From: Novosphingobium olei
GTDB lineage: Bacteria > Pseudomonadota > Alphaproteobacteria > Sphingomonadales > Sphingomonadaceae
Direction of reading: 5' to 3'
Assembly (NCBI RefSeq): GCF_012927405.1
Contig: NZ_JABBGM010000003.1
Coordinates: 408,666 to 472,665 of the forward strand
Length of the DNA stretch: 64,000 bases
Below the pieces are notes generated by a model. That model saw nothing but the letters and a program-made list of their open reading frames with translations, had not been told where the DNA came from and searched no databases. Made by a program: the position numbers and the translations under genes. Positions 19,197 to 27,800 of the stretch are shown here, one piece after another. Positions within the stretch are counted from its first letter, which is position 1. Each line of letters opens with the position of its first letter.

Positions 19197-19412
19197 ACGC
19201 TGCTCTTGACCCCGGCCACAGTGCAAATAATTGGCGACGCTCAGCTATCTTCTGTCGCCACCAGCTTTACTGGCGAAGCCCAGGCTTGTTTCAAGGAGAC
19301 CAGGCAGGTCATCGGAGGGGCAATCACTATACACTCCATCCCCATTTGTTTGAACCGTTTGGAAAACTTGGCAAATTCTGCCGATGAGTGGACGATTGCC
19401 CTCTTTGGGAGC

Positions 19413-20693
19413 CTATTCGACACTCCCTTTAATGTTCGCGACGACTACCTTGGTGCCTTTATCCGCCCAGAACTGCGCTTCGCTTCCAACCGACGCAGAA
19501 AGTGTCCGGATCAGGCGTATGCCAAGGCTACTGATCTGCGCCTTGTTGGGATCGAAATCCTCCGGAAGACCGGCCCCATTGTCCGAGACGACTAAAGTCG
19601 CCGTTTCGCCAATCCTCTCCAGTTTGATCTCGATCTTTCCACTTCCACCATCAAGATAGGCATATTTCATCGCATTCGTAACAGCCTCCGTCACGAGAAG
19701 CGCGATCGAAGTGGCTGCTGAGGCAGTCACTACGAAAGAATCAATGTCGCAATGGATCGAGTGGTGGGGAGCCTGTTCATCGAGTTGATGACAAAGTTGA
19801 GGGAGAAGCTCCGACAAATCGACGTTGTCCCCAGCCTCCTGACGCCAGACTTGATCGTGTGTCGCTGCGACTGCGAGGATACGATCCGAGGCATCGCCCA
19901 ACGCGGTCATGGTCTCGTCAGTCTTAGCGCTGCGTGCCTGCATCTTCATCAAACTCGACAGCATGGCCAAGCTGTTCTTCACCCGATGGCTCGCCTCCTT
20001 TACCAGCATTCGCTGGTGTTCCAGCGACTGGCGCAGCTGTTCCTCCGCGGCAATACGATCGGAAGCGACACCGACCAGATTGGCCAGTCCCTGCAGAAAG
20101 GCAAGATCTGCCGCTTCGAATTCGCCGGCATTAGAACTGTCGACCTCGAGCACACCCCATGGTCCGCCGATACGCGCGATGACAACGTTGATCGCGCGCC
20201 TTACGCCGTGTCTGGCCATCACTTCAGGGGTCCGAAACCGTTCCTCTTTCTCGAGGTGGTTGGAAATGACAGGCGAGCCGCTCTGGAACGCGAACCCGGC
20301 TGGTGAACCTGCGTCAGCGCCAATAGAAGCCTTCCCGACAACGCCCTTTTGCCAGCCCACGCCGGCTCGAATCAGCAAATCCGCTTGGTCGCGGCGGTAT
20401 TCGAGGATTTTGGCGAGACTGGTCCTCATCCCTTGGGCCGCACTTTGCGCGGCATCGTTGAGTAGATCACCAAGCGATGACTGCTGAAGGGCTCGAAGGC
20501 CAAAATCCGAGAGGATCGCCTGCTGGGTCAGACGATAGCCCAACATCGAGCCCTCGCCCACTTCCGCGACGGCTTCCTCGAAGCTGCCAGCTTCGGTTCT
20601 GTGCGTCGTTTCCACTACTTCGGGCGAATTATCCGCAGAAAAGGCTACCGGATTGCTTCCATCTGGCTGCGAGGAAGCGGACGTCTTGGTCAT
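19413..20693 (-). CDS. GAF-domain sensor histidine kinase of the HWE/HisKA_2 class
   Basis: 427 residues, cytoplasmic. A GAF domain covers about residues 50-215 (LNDAAQSAAQGMRTSLAKIL ... GPWGVLEVDS). A HisKA_2 dimerisation box follows (EASHRVKNSLAMLSSLMKMQ, phospho-His in SHRVKN) and then a HATPase (ALLVTEAVTNAMKYAY, VVSDNGAGLP, SLGIRLI). This class feeds general stress and light or redox responses in alphaproteobacteria. The start at 20693 (MTKTSASSQP) is preferred over an ATG at 20807, whose leader lacks family-like features. No response regulator is adjacent, so it is an orphan kinase in this window. Confidence 0.88.
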   Translation of the reverse strand: MTKTSASSQPDGSNPVAFSADNSPEVVETTHRTEAGSFEEAVAEVGEGSMLGYRLTQQAILSDFGLRALQQSSLGDLLNDAAQSAAQGMRTSLAKILEYRRDQADLLIRAGVGWQKGVVGKASIGADAGSPAGFAFQSGSPVISNHLEKEERFRTPEVMARHGVRRAINVVIARIGGPWGVLEVDSSNAGEFEAADLAFLQGLANLVGVASDRIAAEEQLRQSLEHQRMLVKEASHRVKNSLAMLSSLMKMQARSAKTDETMTALGDASDRILAVAATHDQVWRQEAGDNVDLSELLPQLCHQLDEQAPHHSIHCDIDSFVVTASAATSIALLVTEAVTNAMKYAYLDGGSGKIEIKLERIGETATLVVSDNGAGLPEDFDPNKAQISSLGIRLIRTLSASVGSEAQFWADKGTKVVVANIKGSVE

Positions 20694-20989
20694 GATCAGC
20701 AATATCCCTTGGGCGTGGCTAATGAGGCGCCCGAGGTTTAACTGTGTAAGCTGATATTGGTTGCGCGATGAGTAGGTGAGTTGCGAACCACTTCTGCGAA
20801 AGCCCACCTGCTGGCGGAATTCACAATGTGGGTGTGATGTTACTGGGCATATACAATATCCGCGCTCGCGTAGCGCCTTTCAGCCGACAATCATTCGAAT
20901 GACTGATCACACCCCACTTTCGCCGTCTGGCTGCTATCCTAAGTAACTAAAGATAGTGACATTTTCTCGGCTATGGTCATTCTGGGGCG

Positions 20990-21100
20990 ATGACCACACT
21001 GATCATCCTTGGTGCGACTGCCGCTGGATTCGCAGTCGCGTTCACGATTTCGGAATGGTTCTGCCAACAATATGTGAAGCAGCGGCAGTGGCGGAAGTAG
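20990..21100 (+). CDS. Possible 36-residue single-pass membrane protein
   Basis: ATG at 20990 opens a short frame with an N-terminal hydrophobic helix (TLIILGATAAGFAVAFTI) and a basic, glutamine-rich tail ending in KQRQWRK. A G-rich stretch just upstream could act as a ribosome site. It resembles the small orphan membrane proteins often seen in alphaproteobacteria, but composition is the only support. Confidence 0.4.
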   Translation: MTTLIILGATAAGFAVAFTISEWFCQQYVKQRQWRK

Positions 21101-21168
21101 GACCGAGCGGGGATGCCTGCTCTTGTCGCAGGGTTGATCTTGGCGAGCGTACACTTTGATGAAAGTCC

Positions 21169-21468
21169 TCACATCCTATCGTTTGACGTCGGTCCCTGAC
21201 GCTCGCCCTCCCCTGTTTCGCATTCTGTTGCAGGGCTTGATGTCGGCACGCCAATGGCCAGGACTGCATCACGAAGAGCGTTCGCTTTTGCCCAGGCCGC
21301 GTTCGCTCGCTCTTCGCTGTCGCGGATATGGCACCGCGCGCTCGGCTCATGCAGCCAGCCTTCCATATCGGCTCGCTCCATAATCTCGACCGCATCTTCC
21401 GTTGCTTGCTGTGCTTCTTTCCATGCATGCAAGGCCTGCAGCACCAGCTCAGTCAGGTCGCTCTGCAT
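21169..21468 (-). CDS. Hypothetical small helical protein
   Basis: 99 residues, charged and helix-rich (LVLQALHAWKEAQQATEDAVEI..., SEERANAAWAKANALRDAVL) with a polar, disordered tail. I do not recognise the family. Composition and codon pattern fit a real protein better than the overlapping frames, but no clear ribosome site is visible. It lies among small phage- or plasmid-like genes. Confidence 0.45.
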   Translation of the reverse strand: MQSDLTELVLQALHAWKEAQQATEDAVEIMERADMEGWLHEPSARCHIRDSEERANAAWAKANALRDAVLAIGVPTSSPATECETGEGERQGPTSNDRM

Positions 21469-21681
21469 CGGCGATCATTCATGTTGGCACACCAATGAGG
21501 GCATTTATCGGAGAATCCAGACTGGGGGATGATTTGGGGGGCGAGATGATGGAATGTCCGCTTCGCCGGCTGATTGCGAAGCAAGGATGCGTAACCTTCG
21601 CTCATGCTCGTCCTAATAACGCATTAATAGGTGATCCAGCGCCAGCGACGGGCAGACGGCGACGCATAAGTACGGTCCAAA

Positions 21682-21713
21682 GGCCCGCCCCTCGGCGTTT
21701 AAAGAGGCGGGCC
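21682..21713 (-). terminator. GC-rich hairpin, possible terminator
   Basis: Inverted repeat GGCCCGCC (21682-21689) and GGCGGGCC (21706-21713) with a 16-base spacer, of which the CTC/GAG next to the arms may also pair. On the minus strand it follows the Lar-like gene and is followed by TTTGG, a weak U-tract. It could end that transcript. Confidence 0.4.
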
Positions 21714-21763
21714 CAGAACCAGTCAGGGAATAGTAGCTAGACGCTCAGATGGGGCAACGGTTC

Positions 21764-22159
21764 CTATGTTTGACCATTCCAGTCGGCTGCCGCCTCACAC
21801 TCAGTGCGGTGAACGCTAGTCGCATGGGCGCCGTCGCCGGATGCCATGTCCGTCTCGCACTGGACGACATAGCCGGACTTGGCGAAGCCATTGTAGAATG
21901 AAGGCACAGGCTCACCACCACAGACACGGCACGGGCCTAGCTCAATCTCAGTAGGTTCTGCCGGTTCTGATGCAGGAAGTTCGCCGGTCTGCTCCATCTT
22001 GTATAGCAGCGGGAACACCTCGACTTCGAGCAGCCTGCGAAGGTCGAGGAATGCCACGAAGGCGTCGGGTTTGAGGTGTGTGCCGTGCTCGCACCGACTC
22101 CCCTCGGGAAAGTTGGCGATCCGGTCGTAATAGCCCTTGAGGCGATCGTGCAGGCTCAT
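21764..22159 (-). CDS. Lar-like zinc-ribbon protein (restriction-alleviation type)
   Basis: 131 residues. The N-terminal half is unrecognised (MSLHDRLKGYYDRIANFPEG). The C-terminal half holds GPCRVCGGEPV, a later VQCETD and a TECEAAADWNGQT ending: the CxxC ... C ... EAxxxWN layout of Lar-family zinc ribbons found on phages and plasmids, where Lar eases type I restriction. The Lar-like part is plausible; the function in this organism is inferred. The gene is one of a set of small island genes on the minus strand. Confidence 0.55.
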   Translation of the reverse strand: MSLHDRLKGYYDRIANFPEGSRCEHGTHLKPDAFVAFLDLRRLLEVEVFPLLYKMEQTGELPASEPAEPTEIELGPCRVCGGEPVPSFYNGFAKSGYVVQCETDMASGDGAHATSVHRTECEAAADWNGQT

Positions 22160-22330
22160 GGGGCCAGGATAAACGAAGCCGCTCGAGGATGCACGTTTCT
22201 TGGCTGAGGTTCCAATAGAGCCGGACCTTGGACATGGGTGGCCCGGCTCTAAGGATTCGAACGATCAAGGGCGGCGGAGGGGCCCCTCCCTGACCGACAA
22301 CTTACCTAGCGCATCTTTGCAAACAAATGG

Positions 22331-22501
22331 TTAACGCTCCGGCGCCGGCCCGCTCTCGTCGATCAGGATAGCTATCCGCTCAGCCAGCTGCCGGAGCTCC
22401 TCGCGCCCACCGGCCTCCGTCTGCCAATAGATGAGCGCAGCCTTCATATGGGAGAGGGCAAATTCGAGGTGCGTCGCTGCACGCTTTGTCGAGTCATCCA
22501 T
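22331..22501 (-). CDS. Hypothetical small protein
   Basis: 56 residues from the ATG at 22501 (MDDSTKRAATHLEFALSHMK), helical and charged. Upstream in-frame ATGs at 22543 and 22642 would lengthen it with a basic leader of unlike composition. No family recognised. Such short helical proteins with HLEFALSHMKAAL-type helices are common, uncharacterised genes near sphingomonad islands. Confidence 0.45.
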   Translation of the reverse strand: MDDSTKRAATHLEFALSHMKAALIYWQTEAGGREELRQLAERIAILIDESGPAPER

Positions 22502-22699
22502 GAGCGTTTCTTTGCGCAAGGCCCCCAAATCCGCAACCCGCATCTCTTTCTCCGTTCTCCAGGTCTCGAGCAGGAGGCGCGCTGTCCATCCCCTTTTCCG
22601 GGATATCGGAGCCGTATTTAGGTCGCTTTTTGCCGGTCGCAAGCCCTAAAGCTTAGAGGTCGATTTACTCACTAAAACCAGCGGGTTAGCCCCGTGTAT

Positions 22700-23303
22700 T
22701 CAGCGCGACCCAGCCCATCGATCCTTAGTCTGCACTACTAGCAATGGTCCGGCCCATGTCAGGCAAAGTCCGAATGCATCTTCAGGTGTACCGTGCTGCC
22801 ATGTTTCCCATGTCGCGCGGGGCAATAGGACAGGCATGCGGTCGTGCACATCGGCCATTTGCTCGCAACCGTTGACCATTACCATAGCGTAAGCGTTGCC
22901 CCATTCAGCGGTGTGTCTCCAGACGCCTGCGACCGCGAATGTCTCCTCGCCAGGGAGCGCATACCATGTACGGGTCATTTTGCCCTTATCACCCTCGGCT
23001 TCGGCCCATGCTGTGACCGGGATCAGGCAGCGCCGCCGGGTGAAACTGTCCTTCCAGAACGCCGTATGAAGCTTGTCTTCGCGAGCATTCGTCACTGCTT
23101 TGGGTTTGAGTTTTTTGCCCCTGCTTCCCAGTGAGAGTGAGCGGAAAGCCCCATGTCATCTGTCGTAGCTGGCCTTCTGCGGCGACGAGGCCGGGATAGC
23201 CAGGATAGATTTCACCGGGCACATTCGCGATGACCTGCAGGGTAGAACCGAACAGTTGTGCGACGGCCTGGAAGTTGGTGGTCATGCGGTAAAGGTTGCA
23301 CAT
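22700..23303 (-). pseudogene. SOS response-associated peptidase (SRAP/YedK-HMCES), frameshifted
   Basis: The N-terminal piece starts MCNLYRM with the catalytic Cys2 that crosslinks abasic sites in single-stranded DNA, followed by WGFPL. The C-terminal piece in another frame carries TNAREDKLHTAFWKDSF, RRRCLIPVTAWAEAEG, and VHDRMPVLL with the conserved HxRMP. The frames join at a run of six T on the plus strand (23111-23116); removing one base restores the reading GQKLKPKAVTNARED. The whole gene would encode about 200 residues. The lesion may be a real +1 slip or a sequencing error in a homopolymer. Confidence 0.82.
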
Positions 23304-23726
23304 CGGGAAAGCGTCCGTTGGTCAGTCAATAAATTCTACCTCTAGCCCTGCCAAGTGTCCGGCGCGGCCGTCCGAGTAAGCTGCTGGATTGAATGATGTC
23401 CAGTTGCTCGCTTGCGTTTTAAGCGAGCTTGTCGATGCGTTCGATGCGAGTCTTGTGCCGACCCTCAGCGGCCTACAACCCTCGCCAAGCTGACATCGGA
23501 TTTAATTCGGTTCAGACTGACATCCGCTTCCACCTAGGACGTTCGTAGGTACAGATTTGGCTCCCCGTCGGTTGGCTGCCAAGGGGCCAACGCACGCAAC
23601 GCAAGTGCGGTGCATCGGTTGAGGTTCCACTACGTCCAGATTACGCCTGACTAAGTGTCAATCGTGCATTTTGGAGAACCTCAACTGGCGGCGAAAATCT
23701 AGCTTAAACACTGGATTTCTGCGGGT
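23304..23726. other. Gene-free stretch of about 420 bases
   Basis: No supported coding frame. It separates the SRAP gene from the tRNA fragment. A promoter for the minus-strand SRAP gene should lie at its left edge. Confidence 0.5.
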
Positions 23727-23763
<37 letters not shown>

Positions 23764-24604
23764 AGCGGATCATGGATTGGAATTTTCCGATCACCTGGCG
23801 AGCTGCGACCAGATCTGGCACGTGGTCTTCGATTACGGCGACAAGAATTGCCTCTGACCTTGCAAGCCCGTCTCGAGCAGATGTCATCAGGCGGGCAAGG
23901 ACTCGTGCCGATGGCGTGCGGGCGAGCCCACTTTGGTTAGCTTTCTCGGCCAGGCGCCGCCGCTGGGCCCATTGAGATACGACACCGCTTTGCCCCGTGA
24001 ATCCTTCGCTGCGCATTTCCCGCCAGAGTGCCGGTGCATTGCGAGCACCAGCATCCCATCTTTCGTTCAACCAAGGCAGCCAGGGGTCGAGAAAGCTCGG
24101 CCGGGTGCGGAACACGTCGAGGCGCTGGCCGCGCAGCACATCTCGAACCAGCTTTCGGCTGTGACCTGTCTGCCGAACGATCTGGCGGATGGGTGTGCTG
24201 CAAGAAAGGTGCGTGACGTCTCAAGGGCGCGATCCGGTAGCAGGGTGACCGGCTTGCGCCGTTCCAGATCGCAGACAATCGTTCCGTAAGTCTGGCCTCG
24301 TCGGAAGGCGAAGTCGTCAATTCCGATCACAGAAAGCTCGCCGGATTGCTGGGAGACACGCCTGCCGTCAATGGCAAGGTCCCAGGGACAACGCAAATAC
24401 CGGCTTTGTACGCGCCGAAAGGGGCGCGCACAGTCTTGGCAAAACGTCATCGCGCATCGCGCGCGCAGCAATATCTGGAGATGCTCTCCAAACATCGATT
24501 CCGACGAATACATCTGTATGATGGCCCACGGCTCGTCCTCCTGCGATGAGGATCGGCTCGGCCAATCCGAGCAACCCTCGGAAACGCAGTGTAGGGCGAG
24601 CCAC
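23764..24604 (-). mobile_element. Decayed ISL3-family transposase
   Basis: Three minus-strand frames hold pieces of one ISL3 transposase. An N-terminal part lies near 24604 (GLLGLAEPILIAGG..., zinc-finger region worn). A central DDE part is at about 24330-24180 (VIGIDDFAFRRGQTYGTIV, RRKPVTLLPDRALE). The C-terminal part is at about 24135-23770 (SFLDPWLPWLNERWDAG, FTGQSGVVSQWAQRRR). The middle after the first Asp is scrambled or deleted. No terminal repeats were found. The left edge abuts a truncated tRNA-Pro. Confidence 0.75.
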
Positions 24605-24688
24605 CTCTCATGACGACGCGGACATATGGTCTTACGTTGAGTTCAACATCGGACGAAACGAAACGGCGCGGTGTCCGTTGCGCCGGCT

Positions 24689-25645
24689 ATGGAAAACGAT
24701 CCTTCCGGCGCTACATCTCGCAAGTCGTCTGTCCTCTCGACGATTGCTCTCTCCGTGAGACGAGTTTCGACGCGACCCGTTTTTGCCAACTTACGAAAGC
24801 GGTTGGGCGATACCGATTTCAGTCTCCAAGCCGCCGGCATCGCCTTCTTCGCGTTTCCTTCTATCGTGCCATTGATTGGCAGCTTTGCTCTTGCCTATGG
24901 CTTGTTCACTGAGCCGGAGGTGTTGGAGCAGCATCTCGAAGACATCAAGCGACTGTTTCCGCGCGAAACCGGTGCAATCCTGCAAGAGCCGATAAGACTG
25001 GCCCTAGAGAGCGCAGGGGCGAAGCAGGGCCTTGCACTTCTCGTAGGCTTGGTTGTCGCGATCTTTGCAGCGAGAGGCGCGGCTTCAGCGATCATTACTG
25101 CCCTTAACAATGCTTACGACCGGGAGGAGACGCGTTCGTTTCTTAGGCTGCAGGGAACAGCATTGCTCCTTACCGCAGCTATCATCGTTACACTCGTAAC
25201 GACCTTCTCCATAGCGTCTTTCATCACATCGATTGGGACGAGGCTTCTTCCAGCCTCCCCGTTCACCGAGTTTCTCATGACTATCATTTCCGTCGGTCTG
25301 CTTACCGCAATCAGCGCTGCTGTGGTCGCAAGCATGTTCCGGTGGGTGCCTGACCATACTGAGGCACATTGGAAATGGATTACGCCGGGAAGCGTGATGA
25401 CCGCTTTTGCGTGGTTTCTCCTGTCGTCGGGTTTCAGTTGGTATGCCGATCACCTCGGCAAATTCGGCACCGTTTACGGGTCGCTCGGGGCGATCGTAGC
25501 TCTGCTCACCTGGCTCTATTTTTCAGCTATGGCCTTGTTTGTCGGCGCCTGCCTTAACCGGTCGCTTGAGGCAGTGGCAACTTCAAAGATAGGCTCACCC
25601 GCTGATCGAGTGGCGTCAAGCTTTGGGTCCGACTTGCCGCAATAA
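24689..25645 (+). CDS. YihY/virulence factor BrkB family inner-membrane protein
   Basis: About 318 residues with six hydrophobic segments (IAFFAFPSIVPLIGSFALAY, ALLVGLVVAIFAARGAASAI, LLLTAAIIVTLVTTF, LMTIISVGLLTAISAAVVA, VMTAFAWFLLSSGFSWYA, AIVALLTWLYFSAMALFVGA). The family motif YGSLGAIVALLTWLYFS is present. The role is uncertain in this family; it is not RNase BN. The start is set at ATG 24689; a GTG at 24671 is possible. It is followed by a hairpin at 25652 and faces the phospholipase D gene convergently. Confidence 0.9.
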   Translation: MENDPSGATSRKSSVLSTIALSVRRVSTRPVFANLRKRLGDTDFSLQAAGIAFFAFPSIVPLIGSFALAYGLFTEPEVLEQHLEDIKRLFPRETGAILQEPIRLALESAGAKQGLALLVGLVVAIFAARGAASAIITALNNAYDREETRSFLRLQGTALLLTAAIIVTLVTTFSIASFITSIGTRLLPASPFTEFLMTIISVGLLTAISAAVVASMFRWVPDHTEAHWKWITPGSVMTAFAWFLLSSGFSWYADHLGKFGTVYGSLGAIVALLTWLYFSAMALFVGACLNRSLEAVATSKIGSPADRVASSFGSDLPQ

Positions 25646-25650
25646 AAAAC

Positions 25651-25681
25651 GGTCACCCGATCATTGCTGACCGGGTGACCG
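25651..25681 (-). terminator. Strong stem-loop terminator between convergent genes
   Basis: Inverted repeat CGGTCACCCG and CGGGTGACCG around an 11-base loop. On the minus strand it is followed by TTTTTT, a classical rho-independent terminator for the phospholipase D transcript. In the plus direction the stem lies just after the YihY stop but has no U-tract. Confidence 0.8.
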
Positions 25682-25854
25682 CCGCCGATGAGCCGATGAC
25701 GAAGTGAAGGGATGACGACTGCGTCAGCGGATCAACGCTAACATCCATCATACGCAAGACGTTGCGGGCAGTTCCTAGATGCCTAACCTCAGCCATCAAA
25801 TAGCCTGTTCGACATGATTTTGTTCCGAGCAGCGTCAGCTGTCTGGTGTCCGGA

Positions 25855-27290
25855 TCACCCCTTAACTGGTTCCTCAAGCACATGGCTACGAGAAAAGATG
25901 CTGCGCTTGGCGAAAGGCTCATAGAGTTCATCAGGATTTTCCAGGTCAAGTATGGCCTGATCTGCGAGAACCGTCTCTGCGTCAGACAAATCGGGTAATT
26001 CTAGCCGCTCCAAACGCCTACCAGGACCAGTCAAGAGCTTTACTGCTTCTCGCATCGTGATCGCGGCGCTCAGTGTCTGCGCCATATGCTCGACACTGAC
26101 ACCACAATGCTCGGCAAGGAGCTTATGCCTTAGGCGAGCAATTTCGGGGGCTGCCGAGGAATTGCCGGATCTGCAGCATCGAGAGAGACGTCACATTCGC
26201 TGTCCAAACCCAGAGAGCGATTGTTCATATTGGCCGAGCCCACTCTCAGCACCTCGTCATCGATAATCATGAGCTTTGCGTGGACGTAAATTGGCGTGCC
26301 ATTAGCAGTGTATGGGATGTTGATGGAGAAACGGCTATTGATGTCTTTCTCTCCGATGGAACGAACCAGGCGGGCGCGAGCGCTATCCATCGCCTTCTGC
26401 TCTAGCCAACCATCGGCACTTTCTGAGGTGACGATGAAAACTTCCGGAGGATCGGACTCAGCCATCCTTTTCGCTATTGCTTCGGCGACCTTGCGCGAGG
26501 CAAAATACTGGTTTTCGGCATAAATGAACCGCTTTGCCCGGGCGATGTGCTCTAAGAACAGCTGCTCAATTTCGCTGATGGCGGGACAATCATCGTGTTT
26601 CGCTCGCGTCCGTGAAATACCCAGCCGGACAAACTGATAGTCGGCTTGAACCGACGAAGGCCACGGAGATGCCGCTATCGGGGTGCAGGGTTCGATCGGC
26701 GCACCACCAGCTCTTTCCCACCGTAATCTGGCCAAAGACGCCAATGCGGCTGCTGCCTCATTTTCAACCAGCATCGTAACATCGTGCCACGGCCCATAGG
26801 GTTTTCCATTGGGTCGCTTCCGACGAAGATCGTCATCCAGGTGATCAGAGGTATCCCAGCGATCTGACGTCATATCGATGCCGCCACAAACGGCGAACTT
26901 GTCATCGATCACGACAATCTTTTGATGATGGCTGCAACCAAAGGGGTGGGCGCTATCGAGTTTCATCTCGATCTGCGAATGCATCGCCCATTTCGCTAGA
27001 TCGATCAGCGTCGAGCCTCGACCCAGCATCTTCAAGGCCCCAAAGTTCCACTTCAACAACTTGATCTCAAGCCCTGGAGTTCGATCGGCAAGCCAGATAA
27101 TAAAATCCCCCAATCGATTGGGAGGCCCTCCACGTTCCTTCCGCTTGCGAACGAGCGATATCCGGGTGTCAAAATCCCAACCGATCAACATGATTCGCTG
27201 CTTAGCGTTCATCATCGCCTGCTGGACAATTTCGAAATAGTCAGCAGCGTCGACAATCACCTTAGCGCGAGTTGCACGGGCAATCCCCAA
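25855..27290 (-). pseudogene. Phospholipase D-like protein, frameshifted near the C-terminus
   Basis: The main frame (27290-26130, 386 residues) has two HKD-type motifs: HHQKIVVIDD (about residue 140) with the GGIDMTSDRWD that follows, and HAKLMIIDDEVLRVGSANMNNRS near the end. These form a complete phospholipase D/cardiolipin synthase-like catalytic core. After SECDVSLDAADPAI the frame stops, but another frame continues EIARLRHKLLAEHCGVSV then MAQTLSAAITMREAVKLLTG to 25855, matching the usual C-terminal tail of these proteins. A net one-base deletion near 26150-26162, beside a CCCCC run, explains it. Both catalytic motifs survive, so partial activity cannot be excluded. Confidence 0.75.
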
Positions 27291-27413
27291 ACAGATGACG
27301 TTTGGCTCTCGTCAGTCGCAAATTCGGACGTTACCGTTTTGTCATTCCAATCTGCACGGTCCATCCGAAAATCCTTCAAAATGTCGTCATCTGCAGATTT
27401 TATTGGTCTTTCT

Positions 27414-27797
27414 TCAATTGGCGGCGACCATGTCGCTTTCTCGTTCGATCAACATCCAGAGCGCCTGATCATGTGTTGAAAACAAACGAATATGCAATTC
27501 AGCTTCAGAATCAGCAAAATCACCGATTTTATAGAGTTCCATACTGAAATCTGGAGCGGATCTGGCCTCAGCGACAAGACCCAAAAATTCGTCAGTTGCA
27601 AAGCATGGGGCGATGTCCTTGAAAAAGTCTCGTCCAACCTGGCCGCGCTCTCCCATCCCGGACGCAATAGCCTCGCGCTTTGAATAAAAAACAACGCGAT
27701 CGTCTTTGTCGAGCTTGATTGCGCCGAAAGGCAGTTGGTCAATCTCGTCGCACGAAAGTGCCTCCATGATCGCGGCTACATCGGGTCTATCGAACAT
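27414..27797 (-). CDS. Photoactive yellow protein (PYP) homologue
   Basis: 127 residues, a single PAS domain of PYP size. Against Halorhodospira PYP the run DQLPFGAIKLDKDDRVVFY matches GLAFGAIQLDGDGNILQY, and FFKDIAPC matches FFKDVAPC. The chromophore residues correspond: Tyr42 to Y38, Glu46 to E42, Thr50 to S46 and Cys69 to C65; Arg52 is not kept. With p-coumarate bound to the Cys it would be a blue-light receptor. It lies 3 bases after the hybrid histidine kinase stop, so the two are almost surely co-transcribed. The p-coumarate-making genes (tyrosine ammonia-lyase and CoA ligase) are not in the window. Confidence 0.82.
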   Translation of the reverse strand: MFDRPDVAAIMEALSCDEIDQLPFGAIKLDKDDRVVFYSKREAIASGMGERGQVGRDFFKDIAPCFATDEFLGLVAEARSAPDFSMELYKIGDFADSEAELHIRLFSTHDQALWMLIERESDMVAAN

Positions 27798-27800
27798 GGC

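Noticed and set aside
25653..25949. Minus-strand frame over the terminator region
   Set aside because: It overlaps the strong stem-loop and the PLD tail, and its sequence is unlike any protein pattern.
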